From NCBI GenBank assembly GCA_017461285.1, contig JAFTYS010000038.1:1-42920 (forward strand): 42,920 nucleotides of DNA. The letters are read 5' to 3'. Below are positions 8,353 through 16,376 of the stretch, one piece after another. The DNA is from Bacteroidales bacterium. GTDB taxonomy: Bacteria; Bacteroidota; Bacteroidia; Bacteroidales; UBA932. A model generated the notes under the pieces. The model searched no databases and was not told where the DNA came from. It saw nothing but the letters and a program-made list of their open reading frames with translations. The stretch's first letter is position 1. The number at the start of each line of letters is the position of its first letter. Made by a program: the position numbers and the translations under genes.

Positions 8353-9474
8353 ATGAAGGTAATCATTTCAAGTTCAGAACTGCTCAAGGCCGTGATGTCA
8401 GTTGCCAAGGCCATTCCGGCAAAATCACCGCTCCCTATCCTTGAAAACTTCCTCTTCGACCTCAAGGGAAACGTACTGGAGATAACCGCTTCGGATTCAG
8501 AGCTCACCCTCAAGACCCAGGTGGAAGTCGAGAGCACATCGGAGGAAGGAAGGATTGCAGTTCCTGCGAAGCACATGATGGATCTCCTCAAGGAACTTCC
8601 TGACCAGCCGCTGACAATCAGCACGACAAGCGACAGCTCTTTCGTATGCAGCTGGGCAAGCGGAGAATCGACCCTCCCTTACTTCCCTGCAGAAGACTAT
8701 CCTGAAATCACCGGTACAGACGACACAGCGGTAACCCTCCAGTTCCCTGCACAGAGTCTTGTAGACGGTATTTCAAGCACAATCTACGCTACTGCCGACG
8801 ATGAGATCCGTCCTGCAATGAACGGTATCCTCTTCGACATAGACACAGCGTCGACAACCCTCGTGGCATCCGACTCGCACAAACTGATCTGCTACACGAC
8901 AAACGACGTGAACGCTTCAGAAAAGGCATCATTCATCCTTCACAAGAAGCCGGCAGCAATCCTGAAGGCCATCATCGGCAAGGATGCCGAGACAGTGGAG
9001 ATCGCCTTCGACTCGAAGAACGCGACATTCAGCTTCGGCAGCACAATGGTGATCTGCCGCCTCGTCGTAGGAAAATATCCTAAATACCGCGACGTGATCC
9101 CGCAGAACAACTCAAACATCCTGAGGATAAACCGCGTCCAGCTTCTCAACACCGTACGCCGAGTATCCGTATGCTCGAACAAGGCGTCAAACCACATCAA
9201 GTTCGACCTCAAGAGCGGCTCAATGATGGTTTCAGCCCAGGACCTCGGATTCTCGATCGCAGCACATGAGACCATGGCATGCCAGTATGACGGCGACGAC
9301 CTGACCATCGGATTCAAGTCTCCTTTCATCATCGAGATCCTCTCGAACATGAACTGCGGCGAAGTGGTGATGAAGTTCCTCGACAGCAAGAGAGCAGCCC
9401 TTGTGGTTCCTGCTGAAGACGAGGCAGAGAGCGAAAAGATCTGCGGAATCATCATGCCGATAATGATATCGTAA
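8353..9474 (+). CDS. dnaN: DNA polymerase III beta subunit (sliding clamp)
   Basis: The processivity clamp of the replicase, 373 residues. The three repeated clamp domains are visible: about 1-120 (MKVIISSSELLKAVMSVAKAIPAKSPLPI), 130-245 (DDEIRPAMNGILFD) and 250-373, ending in the typical IMPIMIS where E. coli has MPMRL. The start at 8353 is chosen over an upstream in-frame start at 8305, because it begins directly at the conserved MKVIIS. The gene is followed after 2 bases by a DnaQ-like exonuclease. Confidence 0.97.
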   Translation: MKVIISSSELLKAVMSVAKAIPAKSPLPILENFLFDLKGNVLEITASDSELTLKTQVEVESTSEEGRIAVPAKHMMDLLKELPDQPLTISTTSDSSFVCSWASGESTLPYFPAEDYPEITGTDDTAVTLQFPAQSLVDGISSTIYATADDEIRPAMNGILFDIDTASTTLVASDSHKLICYTTNDVNASEKASFILHKKPAAILKAIIGKDAETVEIAFDSKNATFSFGSTMVICRLVVGKYPKYRDVIPQNNSNILRINRVQLLNTVRRVSVCSNKASNHIKFDLKSGSMMVSAQDLGFSIAAHETMACQYDGDDLTIGFKSPFIIEILSNMNCGEVVMKFLDSKRAALVVPAEDEAESEKICGIIMPIMIS

Positions 9475-9476
9475 AC

Positions 9477-10397
9477 ATGGAACTGAATCTCGAAAGACCG
9501 TTATTGTTTTTTGACATAGAAAGCACAGGGCTCAATATCGCTTCAGACTCGATAATTGAGCTCTGCTTTGTCAAGATATTGCCCGGCTCGGAACAGAGGG
9601 TAAAGACATGGCGCGTGAAGCCATGGGACTATGAAAGAGGCTGCCAGAGGCCTATCAACCCGTCGGCGCAAGCTGTGCACGGCATTTCAGCCGAAGACCT
9701 TGCAGACTGCCCTACATTCAGCGAGATTGCCGAAGAAGTAGTGGAATGGCTCTCCGGCAGCGACCTCGCAGGATTCAACTCCGCGAAATTCGACCTCCCG
9801 CTGCTCGCGGAAGAGATCGAACGCGTGCGCAGATGGCTCAAGCGCGAGCTTCCTATCGACCTCCATCAGATGAAGATGGTCGACGTACAGAACATCTTCC
9901 ACGCAATGGAGCCGCGCACCCTCAAGGCCGCATACATGTTCTACTGCGGCCGCGACCTCGTGGACGCCCATGCAGCAGAAGCAGACACCCTTGCTACATA
10001 CGAAGTCCTGAAAGGCCAGCTCGACCGCTATGCCGGCGACCCTCGCATCGAGAACAACATCGACAAGCTCGCCAGATTCTCGACAAAGCAGAGGACGGTA
10101 GACTATGCAGGAAGGCTTGTCCTGAACGACAAGGACGAACCTACCGTCAGCTTCGGAAAGCATAAGGGCAAGACAGCGCGCGAAGTATATTTCAGCGAGC
10201 CGTCATACTTCGCATGGATAGACAACGGAGACTTCACCCTCGACACCAAGCGTCAGTTCGCACTGCTGAAAGCGCAGTTCGATGCCGAAAGAAAGGCGGC
10301 CTCCCAGGAACGCAAGTCTTCGACAAGCATCCCTAGGACAAAGGGCTACACACCTTTCGAAAGCCTCGGCGATCTGTTCTCACAGGATAAGGACTAG
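9477..10397 (+). CDS. DnaQ-like DEDDh 3'-5' exonuclease
   Basis: A 306-residue exonuclease related to the proofreading epsilon subunit. The DEDDh active site is complete: Asp13 and Glu15 (FFDIESTGL), Asp106 (AKFDLPLL), His165 and Asp170 (DAHAAEADTLATYE). After the exonuclease domain (about 7-185), a C-terminal domain near 215-265 with VSFGKHKGKTAREV and YFAWI resembles the FGKxKGK module (DUF3820-like) often fused to such exonucleases. It lies 2 bases after dnaN, which suggests a replication or repair role, perhaps as the proofreading subunit. A repair exonuclease distinct from the replicase is the alternative. Confidence 0.9.
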   Translation: MELNLERPLLFFDIESTGLNIASDSIIELCFVKILPGSEQRVKTWRVKPWDYERGCQRPINPSAQAVHGISAEDLADCPTFSEIAEEVVEWLSGSDLAGFNSAKFDLPLLAEEIERVRRWLKRELPIDLHQMKMVDVQNIFHAMEPRTLKAAYMFYCGRDLVDAHAAEADTLATYEVLKGQLDRYAGDPRIENNIDKLARFSTKQRTVDYAGRLVLNDKDEPTVSFGKHKGKTAREVYFSEPSYFAWIDNGDFTLDTKRQFALLKAQFDAERKAASQERKSSTSIPRTKGYTPFESLGDLFSQDKD

Positions 10398-10400
10398 AAG

Positions 10401-10946
10401 ATGAACATCATTGTAAAACCATACGGAAGCGATCTGTGCTACTGCCGTCCCGACACGACCTGGGAAAGGGAAAACAAGGATTTCTACATCCCGGACAGCG
10501 TCAGGGAACTCCATTGGGCACCAATCGTCTTTGCAAGGATAAGCAAGGCGGGCAAATGCATCAGTCCTAAATTCGCGTCCCGCTATTACGACTCCTTCAA
10601 TTTCGGAGCCCTGCTGTACTGCGGCACAGAGATTGCCTTCGCATCATGCGCCGACCATACATCTATACTCCCCTCGCCTCTCTACAACTGCGTGGTCATG
10701 GAGAACGAGGAGAACAGATACGAGGTATGGCGAGACGGAGAGCCGGTTTTCAGCGCGACGGCCGACAAGGGAGCGATAGAAGACGCAATCTGCAGGGCGT
10801 CACAGCTGACATCTGTACGCATAGGAGACTATGTTGCAGTCGAGCTGGATGCCATCAGGCCGCTTGCATCGGAAAGAACCGATGCGCTGCGCCTGAACGC
10901 GACCTACTGCGAAAACACGATTTACGACTTTAAATTGATACGATAG
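10401..10946 (+). CDS. Degenerate FAH-fold (fumarylacetoacetate hydrolase-like) protein, probably inactive
   Basis: A 181-residue protein. Residues 16-70 (RPDTTW, FYIPD, ARISKAGKCISPKFASRYYD) follow the Bacteroidota FAH pattern of KPDT, FFIPD, KINRIGKxI and KFAHKYYD. In active FAH enzymes the segment before that contains the metal-binding ExE; here the aligned residues are Ala40 and Ile42. The later metal Asp of the DFTARDLQ segment is also absent (GALLYCGTE). The usual N-terminal substrate segment is missing. So the fold is probable but hydrolase activity is unlikely. It lies 3 bases after the exonuclease and 3 before the thioredoxin, in one operon. Family assignment is by eye and moderately sure. 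Confidence 0.6.
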   Translation: MNIIVKPYGSDLCYCRPDTTWERENKDFYIPDSVRELHWAPIVFARISKAGKCISPKFASRYYDSFNFGALLYCGTEIAFASCADHTSILPSPLYNCVVMENEENRYEVWRDGEPVFSATADKGAIEDAICRASQLTSVRIGDYVAVELDAIRPLASERTDALRLNATYCENTIYDFKLIR

Positions 10947-10949
10947 ACT

Positions 10950-11408
10950 ATGAAGACATTGAAGACAGCGGCAATCGCCCTCGCCGCAATCATATGCATG
11001 AGCGCATGCGGAAATGCAGGGGCAAGAGAAAAGAAGAAGGCAGCAGACGCACCTAAGGCAGTCGTGGAGCTTACGGCTGAAACATTCAACTCGAAAGTAT
11101 TCGACACCACAAAGGAGACGGCAGTCTTCCTGGGAGACAAGCCCGCCATTGTGGACTTCACAGCGACATGGTGCGGCCCATGCCAGAGACTGGCACCTAT
11201 CCTCGAAGAGCTCGCAAACGAATACAAGGGTAAGGTAGATATATATAAGGTAGATGTAGACAAATGCCGTGACCTGGCGCAGGCATTCAACATCAGTTCG
11301 ATCCCTGCCATGCTCTTCATCCCGACCGAAGGCGAACCCTTCATGCTCGTCGGCCTCCGCAACAAGGAACAGCTGAAGACCGAAATACAGAAAAACCTGC
11401 TCGACTGA
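10950..11408 (+). CDS. Thioredoxin-fold lipoprotein
   Basis: An exported thioredoxin of 152 residues. The signal peptide ends in a lipobox with Cys20 (CMSAC), so it is probably a periplasm-facing lipoprotein. The redox motif WCGPC has Cys75 and Cys78, and the cis-proline loop reads SSIPAML. It may reduce or repair envelope disulfides or serve another envelope thiol system. It is the last gene of the dnaN operon. Its stop codon sits inside the terminator hairpin that follows. Confidence 0.93.
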   Translation: MKTLKTAAIALAAIICMSACGNAGAREKKKAADAPKAVVELTAETFNSKVFDTTKETAVFLGDKPAIVDFTATWCGPCQRLAPILEELANEYKGKVDIYKVDVDKCRDLAQAFNISSIPAMLFIPTEGEPFMLVGLRNKEQLKTEIQKNLLD

Positions 11409-11420
11409 GCAGGTTTTTTT
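11392..11420 (+). terminator. Bidirectional intrinsic terminator between thioredoxin and tRNA-Thr genes
   Basis: Arms 11392-11402 and 11407-11417 (core CCTGCTC/GAGCAGG, extended by A/T pairs) enclose a 4-base loop. A T-run follows on the plus strand and a five-T run on the minus strand. The thioredoxin stop codon (11406-11408) lies in the loop and right arm. The hairpin can end both converging transcripts. Confidence 0.9.
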
Positions 11421-11421
11421 G

Positions 11422-11494
11422 AGCCACCTATGGGATTCGAACCCACGACCTTCGCGTTACGAATGCGATGCTCTACCGACTAAGCTAAAGTGGC
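11422..11494 (-). tRNA. tRNA-Thr (anticodon CGT)
   Basis: A 73-base cloverleaf on the minus strand, with no encoded CCA. The acceptor stem is GCCACTT with AGGTGGC, the D arm GCTT..GAGC, and the anticodon loop TTCGTAA gives anticodon CGT, read as threonine (codon ACG). The T arm GTGGG-TTCGAAT-CCCAT is present. The lowest pair of the anticodon stem (31-39) is an A-C mismatch. A TATATTTG element (11523-11530, minus strand) stands 28 bases upstream. Confidence 0.95.
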
Positions 11495-11522
11495 AACGAA
11501 ACTCCTTTATGCAAAGGGACTG

Positions 11523-11530
11523 CAAATATA
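11523..11530 (-). promoter_or_regulatory. Probable -7 element for tRNA-Thr
   Basis: On the minus strand TATATTTG fits TAnnTTTG and lies 28 bases upstream of the tRNA 5' end. It is nearly back to back with the plus-strand element at 11542. Confidence 0.5.
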
Positions 11531-11541
11531 GATAATTTTGA

Positions 11542-11549
11542 TAAATTTG
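11542..11549 (+). promoter_or_regulatory. Probable -7 element for the YhiN-type flavoprotein gene
   Basis: TAAATTTG matches TAnnTTTG and lies 25 bases upstream of the ATG at 11575. No -33 TTTG at standard spacing. Confidence 0.45.
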
Positions 11550-11574
11550 CGTCCGAAAATCGATCTAAATTCAT

Positions 11575-12879
11575 ATGCATTCTGCTGACATCATCATAAT
11601 CGGAGGAGGAGCGGCCGGCCTGATGGCTGCTGCGGGGGCGGCACAGACCTATGCGTCAAAGGGCATGTCGGGAAAAGTCATAGTACTTGAGAAGATGCCA
11701 CGGCCGGGAAGAAAGATAATGATAACAGGTAAGGGACGCTGCAATTTCACTAACCTGAAGCAGTGGAACGAGTTTTCCGGTCATATCCACCCGAAGCCTA
11801 ACTTCCTCAAGCCGTCGTTCTACAACCTTACATCCGAGAAGATGATGGATTTTCTTGAAAGCCATGGTCTGGAGACCGTAGTCGAGAGAGGAGACAGGGC
11901 CTTTCCGGCATCACATCTGGCATCCGACGTCATCGACACTCTGGTAAAGGCTGCCAAAGAAGCGGGAGCAGAAATACTATGCGGCAAATCTGTAAGCCAG
12001 GTTACCAGAAACGAAGATGAACCATCGTTCACAGTCAGATGCGAGGACGGAGCGTCATATTCCTGCAGCAAGCTCATAATCTGCACCGGAGGCCTCTCCT
12101 ACCCCAAGACCGGATCTACCGGAGACGGATACGGATGGGCAGAAGACATGGGCCATTCGATACGTCCTCTCTTCCCTTCGCTGACTGCAATCGTTCCCGA
12201 AGGATACAAGGATGGAAAGGGGCATATAGACAGGAGTCTGCCGCTTTCGGAAACAGGAAAGAGCCTATGCGGCAACCAGCTTAAGAATGTAGGGCTCAGC
12301 CTGATAGTAGACGGAAACGAGGCACAGAATGAATTCGGAGACCTGGACTTCACCGACGGAGGCATTGAAGGGCCAATAGGATTCAAGGTAAGCAGGAAAT
12401 GCGTCAACGCGATAATCAACGGATCGAAGGTCACTGCCGTAATAGACCTCAAGCCTGCCGTCGACCAGGAAGACCTCCATGTCAGGATAGGGACTCTATG
12501 GAACGAGATATCAAAGGACAAGAGAAACGTCAACAAGCTCTATAAGGACAGGTTCAGGATCCTGCTCACAAAGGTCCTCCCTATGTCCCTCATACCGGCA
12601 TTCACCCGAATGAACCCGAACGCCGACCACAAGACACTGGCAAAGGCTCTCAAGAACTGGAAGATGGATATTGCCGGATATGTCGGATACGAAAGATGCG
12701 TGGTTACAGCCGGCGGAGTCAGTCTCGACGAAGTGACAGCAAAGACCCTGGAATCCAAACTGGTTCCGGGACTGTACTTTGCAGGCGAAGTGCTTGACCT
12801 TGACGCAGATACAGGAGGTTACAACCTCCAGACAGCCTTCTCTACAGGATATCTTGCGGGTATTTCAGCCGCTAGATAA
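11575..12879 (+). CDS. HI0933/YhiN-family FAD-dependent oxidoreductase
   Basis: A flavoprotein of 434 residues. The FAD-binding Rossmann motif [14 protein letters not shown] is at 6-19; [21 protein letters not shown] (about 40-60) is diagnostic of the HI0933/BaiN family; the C-terminal [21 protein letters not shown] is the second conserved flavin contact. The physiological substrate of this family is not established. BaiN of Clostridium scindens has been linked to bile-acid dehydroxylation, but that should not be carried over here without evidence. The gene is monocistronic and its end overlaps the convergent mnmA end by 8 bases. Confidence 0.88.
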   Translation: MHSADIIIIGGGAAGLMAAAGAAQTYASKGMSGKVIVLEKMPRPGRKIMITGKGRCNFTNLKQWNEFSGHIHPKPNFLKPSFYNLTSEKMMDFLESHGLETVVERGDRAFPASHLASDVIDTLVKAAKEAGAEILCGKSVSQVTRNEDEPSFTVRCEDGASYSCSKLIICTGGLSYPKTGSTGDGYGWAEDMGHSIRPLFPSLTAIVPEGYKDGKGHIDRSLPLSETGKSLCGNQLKNVGLSLIVDGNEAQNEFGDLDFTDGGIEGPIGFKVSRKCVNAIINGSKVTAVIDLKPAVDQEDLHVRIGTLWNEISKDKRNVNKLYKDRFRILLTKVLPMSLIPAFTRMNPNADHKTLAKALKNWKMDIAGYVGYERCVVTAGGVSLDEVTAKTLESKLVPGLYFAGEVLDLDADTGGYNLQTAFSTGYLAGISAAR

Positions 12880-14266
12880 CTCCGGAGCCGAGCATCTCGT
12901 CTCCGTCGTACCAGACCGCAAACTGGCCAGGGGTTATGCCGCGCTGAGGAGTGTCGAAGAGGATGAAGAGGCCGTTTTCACGCATGATGAGGGTGGCATC
13001 CTGAAGAGGCTGGCGGTAGCGGATGCGGACGCGGTAGCGGCGCACTTCGCCCGGCAGCATGGCAAGATCCGGACGGATCCAATGGATTTCATCCGGAGCA
13101 ACGCGAAGACAGCTGCGTGAGAGTCCCTTATGGGTATGTCCTTCACCTACATATATGATATTGTTCTGAATATCAGTCTCTATTACGAATATGGAATCCT
13201 TATGTCCTCCTACGTTCAGTCCCTTCCTCTGCCCGATAGTGTAGAACTGGGCCCCGTCGTGCTTTCCTACTATCTTTCCGAAAGGGTTTTCCTTGTATCT
13301 GGTCTTCTTGACATGCTTGCGGCCGCTGCGGTATGTCTCCGTCTCGAATCTGATATCGTAACGCACAGGCTCAGAAAGACGCTGGAAGGCCTCGTCTGAA
13401 AGTCCGGCTATCTTTTCCATTGAGAAAGGACATCCTCCGTCCGAAACCGGAGTCGCCTTGTCCTCTGACACATAATCAGTTATCATCTTCGCCTGTCCTC
13501 CATCCGACATTAGCGATGAAAGAGTCTCACTGATGAAGCGATACTGCTCATTGTCAGTATAATAGGCATCGAATACCTCCACGATATCGCCTTCGCACGG
13601 TTTCAGCTTCTGCTGAAGGAATGTCGGAAGGTCCACTTTGCCGACAAAGCAGATTCCCTGGGAATCCTTCTTGTCAGCCGACGGAAGATCGGCTTCATGG
13701 GCTATACGGCGTACTTCCGGCTTCAAAATGTCTCCGATCGGGAACATCGCCTTCGAGAGCTGGTCCTGCGAGAGCTGGCAGAGGAAATAGCTCTGGTCCT
13801 TGTTAGGGTCCGTTCCTGCCAGAATACGATACACTGTCGTTCCATCAGGTCCGGAAACGGTCTCCTTGCGGCAATAATGACCGGTCGCAACATAGTCTGC
13901 ACCAAGCTTTTCCGCACATTTCAGGAATGCGTCGAACTTGATCTCCCTGTTGCAGAGAACGTCAGGATTAGGAGTGCGCCCCTTCTCGTATTCGTCGAAC
14001 ATATAGTCGACAACCCTCTGACGATATTCCTTGCTCAAATCGACAAAATAGAAAGGTATGCCTATCTTGCGGGCCACCAGTTCGGCGACAAAGCGGTCCT
14101 CTTCCCACTCGCAGTCTCCGTGGAGGGTGGCTGATGCATCGTGCCAGTTCTGCATGAACAATGCAAAGACATCGTAGCCCTGCTGCTTGAGCAAAAGGGC
14201 TGCAACACTCGAATCAACGCCTCCGGAAAGGCCTATACACACCTTAACATTCTGATTTTCCGCCAT
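12872..14266 (-). CDS. mnmA: tRNA-specific 2-thiouridylase MnmA with a long insertion
   Basis: Makes s2U34 in the wobble position of tRNA-Lys, -Glu and -Gln. From the ATG at 14266 the protein has 464 residues (E. coli: 368). The PP-loop SGGVDSS is at 14-20, nucleophile Cys105 in [12 protein letters not shown], second catalytic Cys206 in DSQGICFVG, and the TIGQRKGL signature at 343-350. Between DIVEV and KIVGKHDG lies an extra segment of about 98 residues (232-329) not present in the E. coli enzyme. A TTG at 14287 is in frame but the ATG gives the conserved N-terminus. A promoter with both elements is upstream. Confidence 0.94.
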   Translation of the reverse strand: MAENQNVKVCIGLSGGVDSSVAALLLKQQGYDVFALFMQNWHDASATLHGDCEWEEDRFVAELVARKIGIPFYFVDLSKEYRQRVVDYMFDEYEKGRTPNPDVLCNREIKFDAFLKCAEKLGADYVATGHYCRKETVSGPDGTTVYRILAGTDPNKDQSYFLCQLSQDQLSKAMFPIGDILKPEVRRIAHEADLPSADKKDSQGICFVGKVDLPTFLQQKLKPCEGDIVEVFDAYYTDNEQYRFISETLSSLMSDGGQAKMITDYVSEDKATPVSDGGCPFSMEKIAGLSDEAFQRLSEPVRYDIRFETETYRSGRKHVKKTRYKENPFGKIVGKHDGAQFYTIGQRKGLNVGGHKDSIFVIETDIQNNIIYVGEGHTHKGLSRSCLRVAPDEIHWIRPDLAMLPGEVRRYRVRIRYRQPLQDATLIMRENGLFILFDTPQRGITPGQFAVWYDGDEMLGSGVI

Positions 14267-14294
14267 ATATTTAGTCTTATTTGACAAAAAGCAT

Positions 14295-14302
14295 TATATT
14301 TG
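14295..14302 (+). promoter_or_regulatory. Probable -7 element of the cdd promoter
   Basis: TATATTTG, 33 bases upstream of the cdd ATG. It overlaps the transcribed leader of the divergent mnmA promoter, so the two genes may interfere or be co-controlled. Confidence 0.5.
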
Positions 14303-14311
14303 TGAAGTTTG

Positions 14312-14343
14312 CAAAGATAATTCAATTGATCTGTTATGACAAA
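14312..14343 (-). promoter_or_regulatory. mnmA promoter (-33 TTTG, -7 TATCTTTG)
   Basis: On the minus strand TTTG (14340-14343) is followed after 20 bases by TATCTTTG (14312-14319), a good match to the Bacteroidota vegetative promoter. The -33 element lies within the first codons of the divergent cdd gene. Confidence 0.65.
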
Positions 14344-14809
14344 CAAAGAAATAAAAATCGCATATAGGGAGTATGAGTCTCTTGAACAGCTTGAGGCAGA
14401 AGACAGGAAACTGGCAGATGCCGCTATAGATGCGATGAAGAATGCGTACGCCCCATATTCGGGATTCAGCGTAGGTGCTGCCGTTATGTTTGAAGACGGA
14501 GAGATAGTCAAAGGATCGAACCAGGAAAATGCTGCATACCCATCAGGACTCTGCGCGGAAAGAACGGCCCTGTTCTATGCCAGCGCAAGCAGGCCTGACA
14601 AGGCTATGGCCGCTCTCGCCATAGCCGCAGGCCAGAATGGCGAGATCTGCGGCACCCCGGCGACCCCATGCGGAGCCTGCCGCCAGGTGATGGCCCAATA
14701 TCAGGTAAAAAGCGGACGTCCGATGAAGATTCTGCTTGTCGGAGCCGACAGAATCTGGGAGTTTGACAAGGTCGACGACCTTCTCCCTCTGATTTTCGAC
14801 AGCATCTGA
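14336..14809 (+). CDS. cdd: Cytidine deaminase
   Basis: Converts cytidine and deoxycytidine to uridine in pyrimidine salvage; cytoplasmic, 157 residues, the normal length of the small homotetrameric class. Zinc ligands are Cys73, Cys112 and Cys115 and the proton-shuttling glutamate is Glu75, in CAERTAL and PCGACRQ. The substrate loop YAPYSGFSVGAAV is at 38-50. An N-terminal extension of about 20 residues is charged. It is divergent from mnmA. Confidence 0.95.
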   Translation: MTNKEIKIAYREYESLEQLEAEDRKLADAAIDAMKNAYAPYSGFSVGAAVMFEDGEIVKGSNQENAAYPSGLCAERTALFYASASRPDKAMAALAIAAGQNGEICGTPATPCGACRQVMAQYQVKSGRPMKILLVGADRIWEFDKVDDLLPLIFDSI

Positions 14810-14830
14810 TACGATAAAACGGAAGTTATT

Positions 14831-14861
14831 TTTGCTGAATTGCAAAAAATGACTACCTTTG
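14831..14861 (+). promoter_or_regulatory. SRP RNA promoter (TTTG-N19-TACCTTTG)
   Basis: TTTG at 14831-14834 and TACCTTTG at 14854-14861 are separated by exactly 19 bases, the preferred spacing for the Bacteroidota primary sigma factor. The predicted RNA begins a few bases later, at about 14867. Confidence 0.8.
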
Positions 14862-14866
14862 CATTC

Positions 14867-14969
14867 GGGAAAGTCATACACGACCAGCTCCCTCCGAATT
14901 CCCCCAGGGCTTGACCGCAGCAAGGGTAGGAGGTCGTAGCGGTGCGATGTATCAAGCTTTCCCTTTTTT
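14867..14969 (+). ncRNA. ffs: Small signal recognition particle RNA (4.5S type)
   Basis: Scaffold RNA of the bacterial SRP, which with Ffh targets membrane proteins to the translocon. The apical domain reads CCCCCAGG, a short hairpin around TTGACC, then AGCAAGGGTA at about 14899-14928; this CAGG/AGCAAGGGTA pair is the Ffh-binding internal loop in its common non-enterobacterial form. Flanking stems include CGACC with GGTCG, and the ends pair as GGGAAAG (14867-14873) with CTTTCCC (14957-14963). A T6 run ends the gene. Promoter and terminator fit a stable RNA of about 100 bases. The call rests on motif and fold by eye. Confidence 0.85.
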
Positions 14970-14987
14970 CGTTTATCTAGGGAAAGC
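14956..14987 (-). terminator. Probable terminator of the M64 peptidase gene, sharing an arm with ffs
   Basis: GCTTTCCC (14956-14963) and GGGAAAGC (14980-14987) form an 8-base inverted repeat with a 16-base loop, directly after the peptidase stop. The left arm is also the 3' strand of the SRP RNA terminal helix. The U-tract on the minus strand is poor, so efficiency is uncertain. Confidence 0.45.
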
Positions 14988-16274
14988 CTATTTCTCTTCA
15001 GTATAGAATTCGATCATGCGGGCGATAGCTCTCTGGCACACAGGACAGAAGCTTTCGGCCGCATTTGTCTTCATGCGGCAGTCCGGGAACGGACGATATA
15101 CTCCTTTCGACTGATATCCTGCACCTTCGTACACGCCGATCATCGAGTCCATGTCCTTGCCTTCACGGAAAGCCTCCCAGATGTTTCCTTCCACCGGAGC
15201 TGTCGGGATGCCGATGACCTTCGGAAGCATGTCGTCCCACTTTGACTTGAAATCATAGAGGGTCGTGATGTTCTGCTCCCATGGTTCGCAGTCAGGATAA
15301 TAGTATTCCACGAACTGGTCGTCATAGTAGTACTCGTCGGCAAGTCCTCCGAAGCTGTGGCCGAATTCATGGACGACTACCGGTTCGAAAGAAGGGTGGC
15401 CCGCTGTCGTCAGAGTATATGAATTGAAGATTCCCCCTCCGCCATAAGTATCTGTATTTGCGAGGATTACGATATGTTCATATGGTATGCCGCAAAGCCT
15501 GTCATGCATCTGGCGAAGACGCAGAGTGGTCAGATAACGGTCCATATAGAATGTATTGAAATGTGATCCCAGTGCCGTCTTCTTCCATAAGCCTTCGCCC
15601 GGCACGCTGACTCCGCTGTCCTCGGACTGAAGAGCAACTGCCACAAAATTGAAACGGTCTCTGTATTCGCCGAACGGAGCATGAGACAGAATCGCATCCA
15701 TCGCTGTCATGGCATCTTCATAGAACTTATCGGTTTCTTCTGCAGTATATCCCTCGGCTACTATAGCGACATCGATGCAGTCTTCTGCACTTCCGCTCTG
15801 AAGCAGATATCTGTGAGGAGCCGGAACAGGATCGATGCGGCGGATCAGAATGTCTGACGGATCCACGACATGCGACAATGATGCTGAGACTCCCCCACGG
15901 AAATCGTAGAGTTCCACTTTCACCAAAGCAGGGGCTGAAGGCATCGGAAGCAGGAAGACATTCTCGAAAGCCTTGCGCACCCGCGTTGCTTCCTCTGTCG
16001 TCTGCCATTCCTGGAAAAGGGTCGAGAAGCTCTGGCGGTAAAGGACCTTTCCGGTCTTCAGGTCTGAAAGGCTTATCTGTCCGTTGCCCTGAAGCGGAGC
16101 CTTGTCAAGGTTGACCCTGCGTCCGGCCCAGCCGTCGAAGCATGACATCTCGTCAAGAGAAATCTCCTGCGCCTTGTCGGTGCCGGAAAATATATAATCA
16201 ACTCTCAAAGTCCTGTCCTGAGCATACGAAAACACCGACAAGAACATTAAAATCGCCGCAATAACATTTTTCAT
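14988..16274 (-). CDS. Exported M64-family metallopeptidase
   Basis: A secreted zinc peptidase of 428 residues, of the family named after the Clostridium ramosum IgA peptidase and common in gut Bacteroidota. A signal peptide covers 1-18 (cleavage near SYA-Q). The N-terminal M64 domain lies near 25-145. The catalytic domain (about 165-425) holds HEFGHSFGGLADE with zinc ligands His302 and His306, catalytic Glu303 and probable third ligand Asp313. The C-terminal cysteines in FCPVCQRAI are family-typical. The true substrate is unknown; immunoglobulin cleavage should not be assumed. It stands alone on the minus strand. Confidence 0.9.
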   Translation of the reverse strand: MKNVIAAILMFLSVFSYAQDRTLRVDYIFSGTDKAQEISLDEMSCFDGWAGRRVNLDKAPLQGNGQISLSDLKTGKVLYRQSFSTLFQEWQTTEEATRVRKAFENVFLLPMPSAPALVKVELYDFRGGVSASLSHVVDPSDILIRRIDPVPAPHRYLLQSGSAEDCIDVAIVAEGYTAEETDKFYEDAMTAMDAILSHAPFGEYRDRFNFVAVALQSEDSGVSVPGEGLWKKTALGSHFNTFYMDRYLTTLRLRQMHDRLCGIPYEHIVILANTDTYGGGGIFNSYTLTTAGHPSFEPVVVHEFGHSFGGLADEYYYDDQFVEYYYPDCEPWEQNITTLYDFKSKWDDMLPKVIGIPTAPVEGNIWEAFREGKDMDSMIGVYEGAGYQSKGVYRPFPDCRMKTNAAESFCPVCQRAIARMIEFYTEEK

Positions 16275-16376
16275 AACTCCCTAGTCATTACTTCCTTACG
16301 CAAAGCACGTGCTCCCTTTTGACGGCACGCACTTCATATAAGATATTGTACATCAAAATAATTACATTTCGTGGTT
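16275..16376. other. Intergenic stretch upstream of the M64 gene
   Basis: About 100 bases between two minus-strand genes. It contains the palindrome GCACGTGC (about 16308-16315) and, on the minus strand, an AT-rich TTATTTTG that only loosely resembles a -7 element. No gene or clear terminator seen. Confidence 0.3.

Noticed and set aside
14267..14287. TTG start for mnmA that would add seven residues.
   Set aside because: The ATG at 14266 gives the conserved N-terminus; the added residues have no family similarity, although the start would still lie downstream of the promoter.
16304..16330. GCACGTGC palindrome and nearby GC-rich inverted bits upstream of the M64 gene, considered as an operator.
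   Set aside because: A single 8-base palindrome without a second copy or a neighbouring regulator gene is too weak to call.
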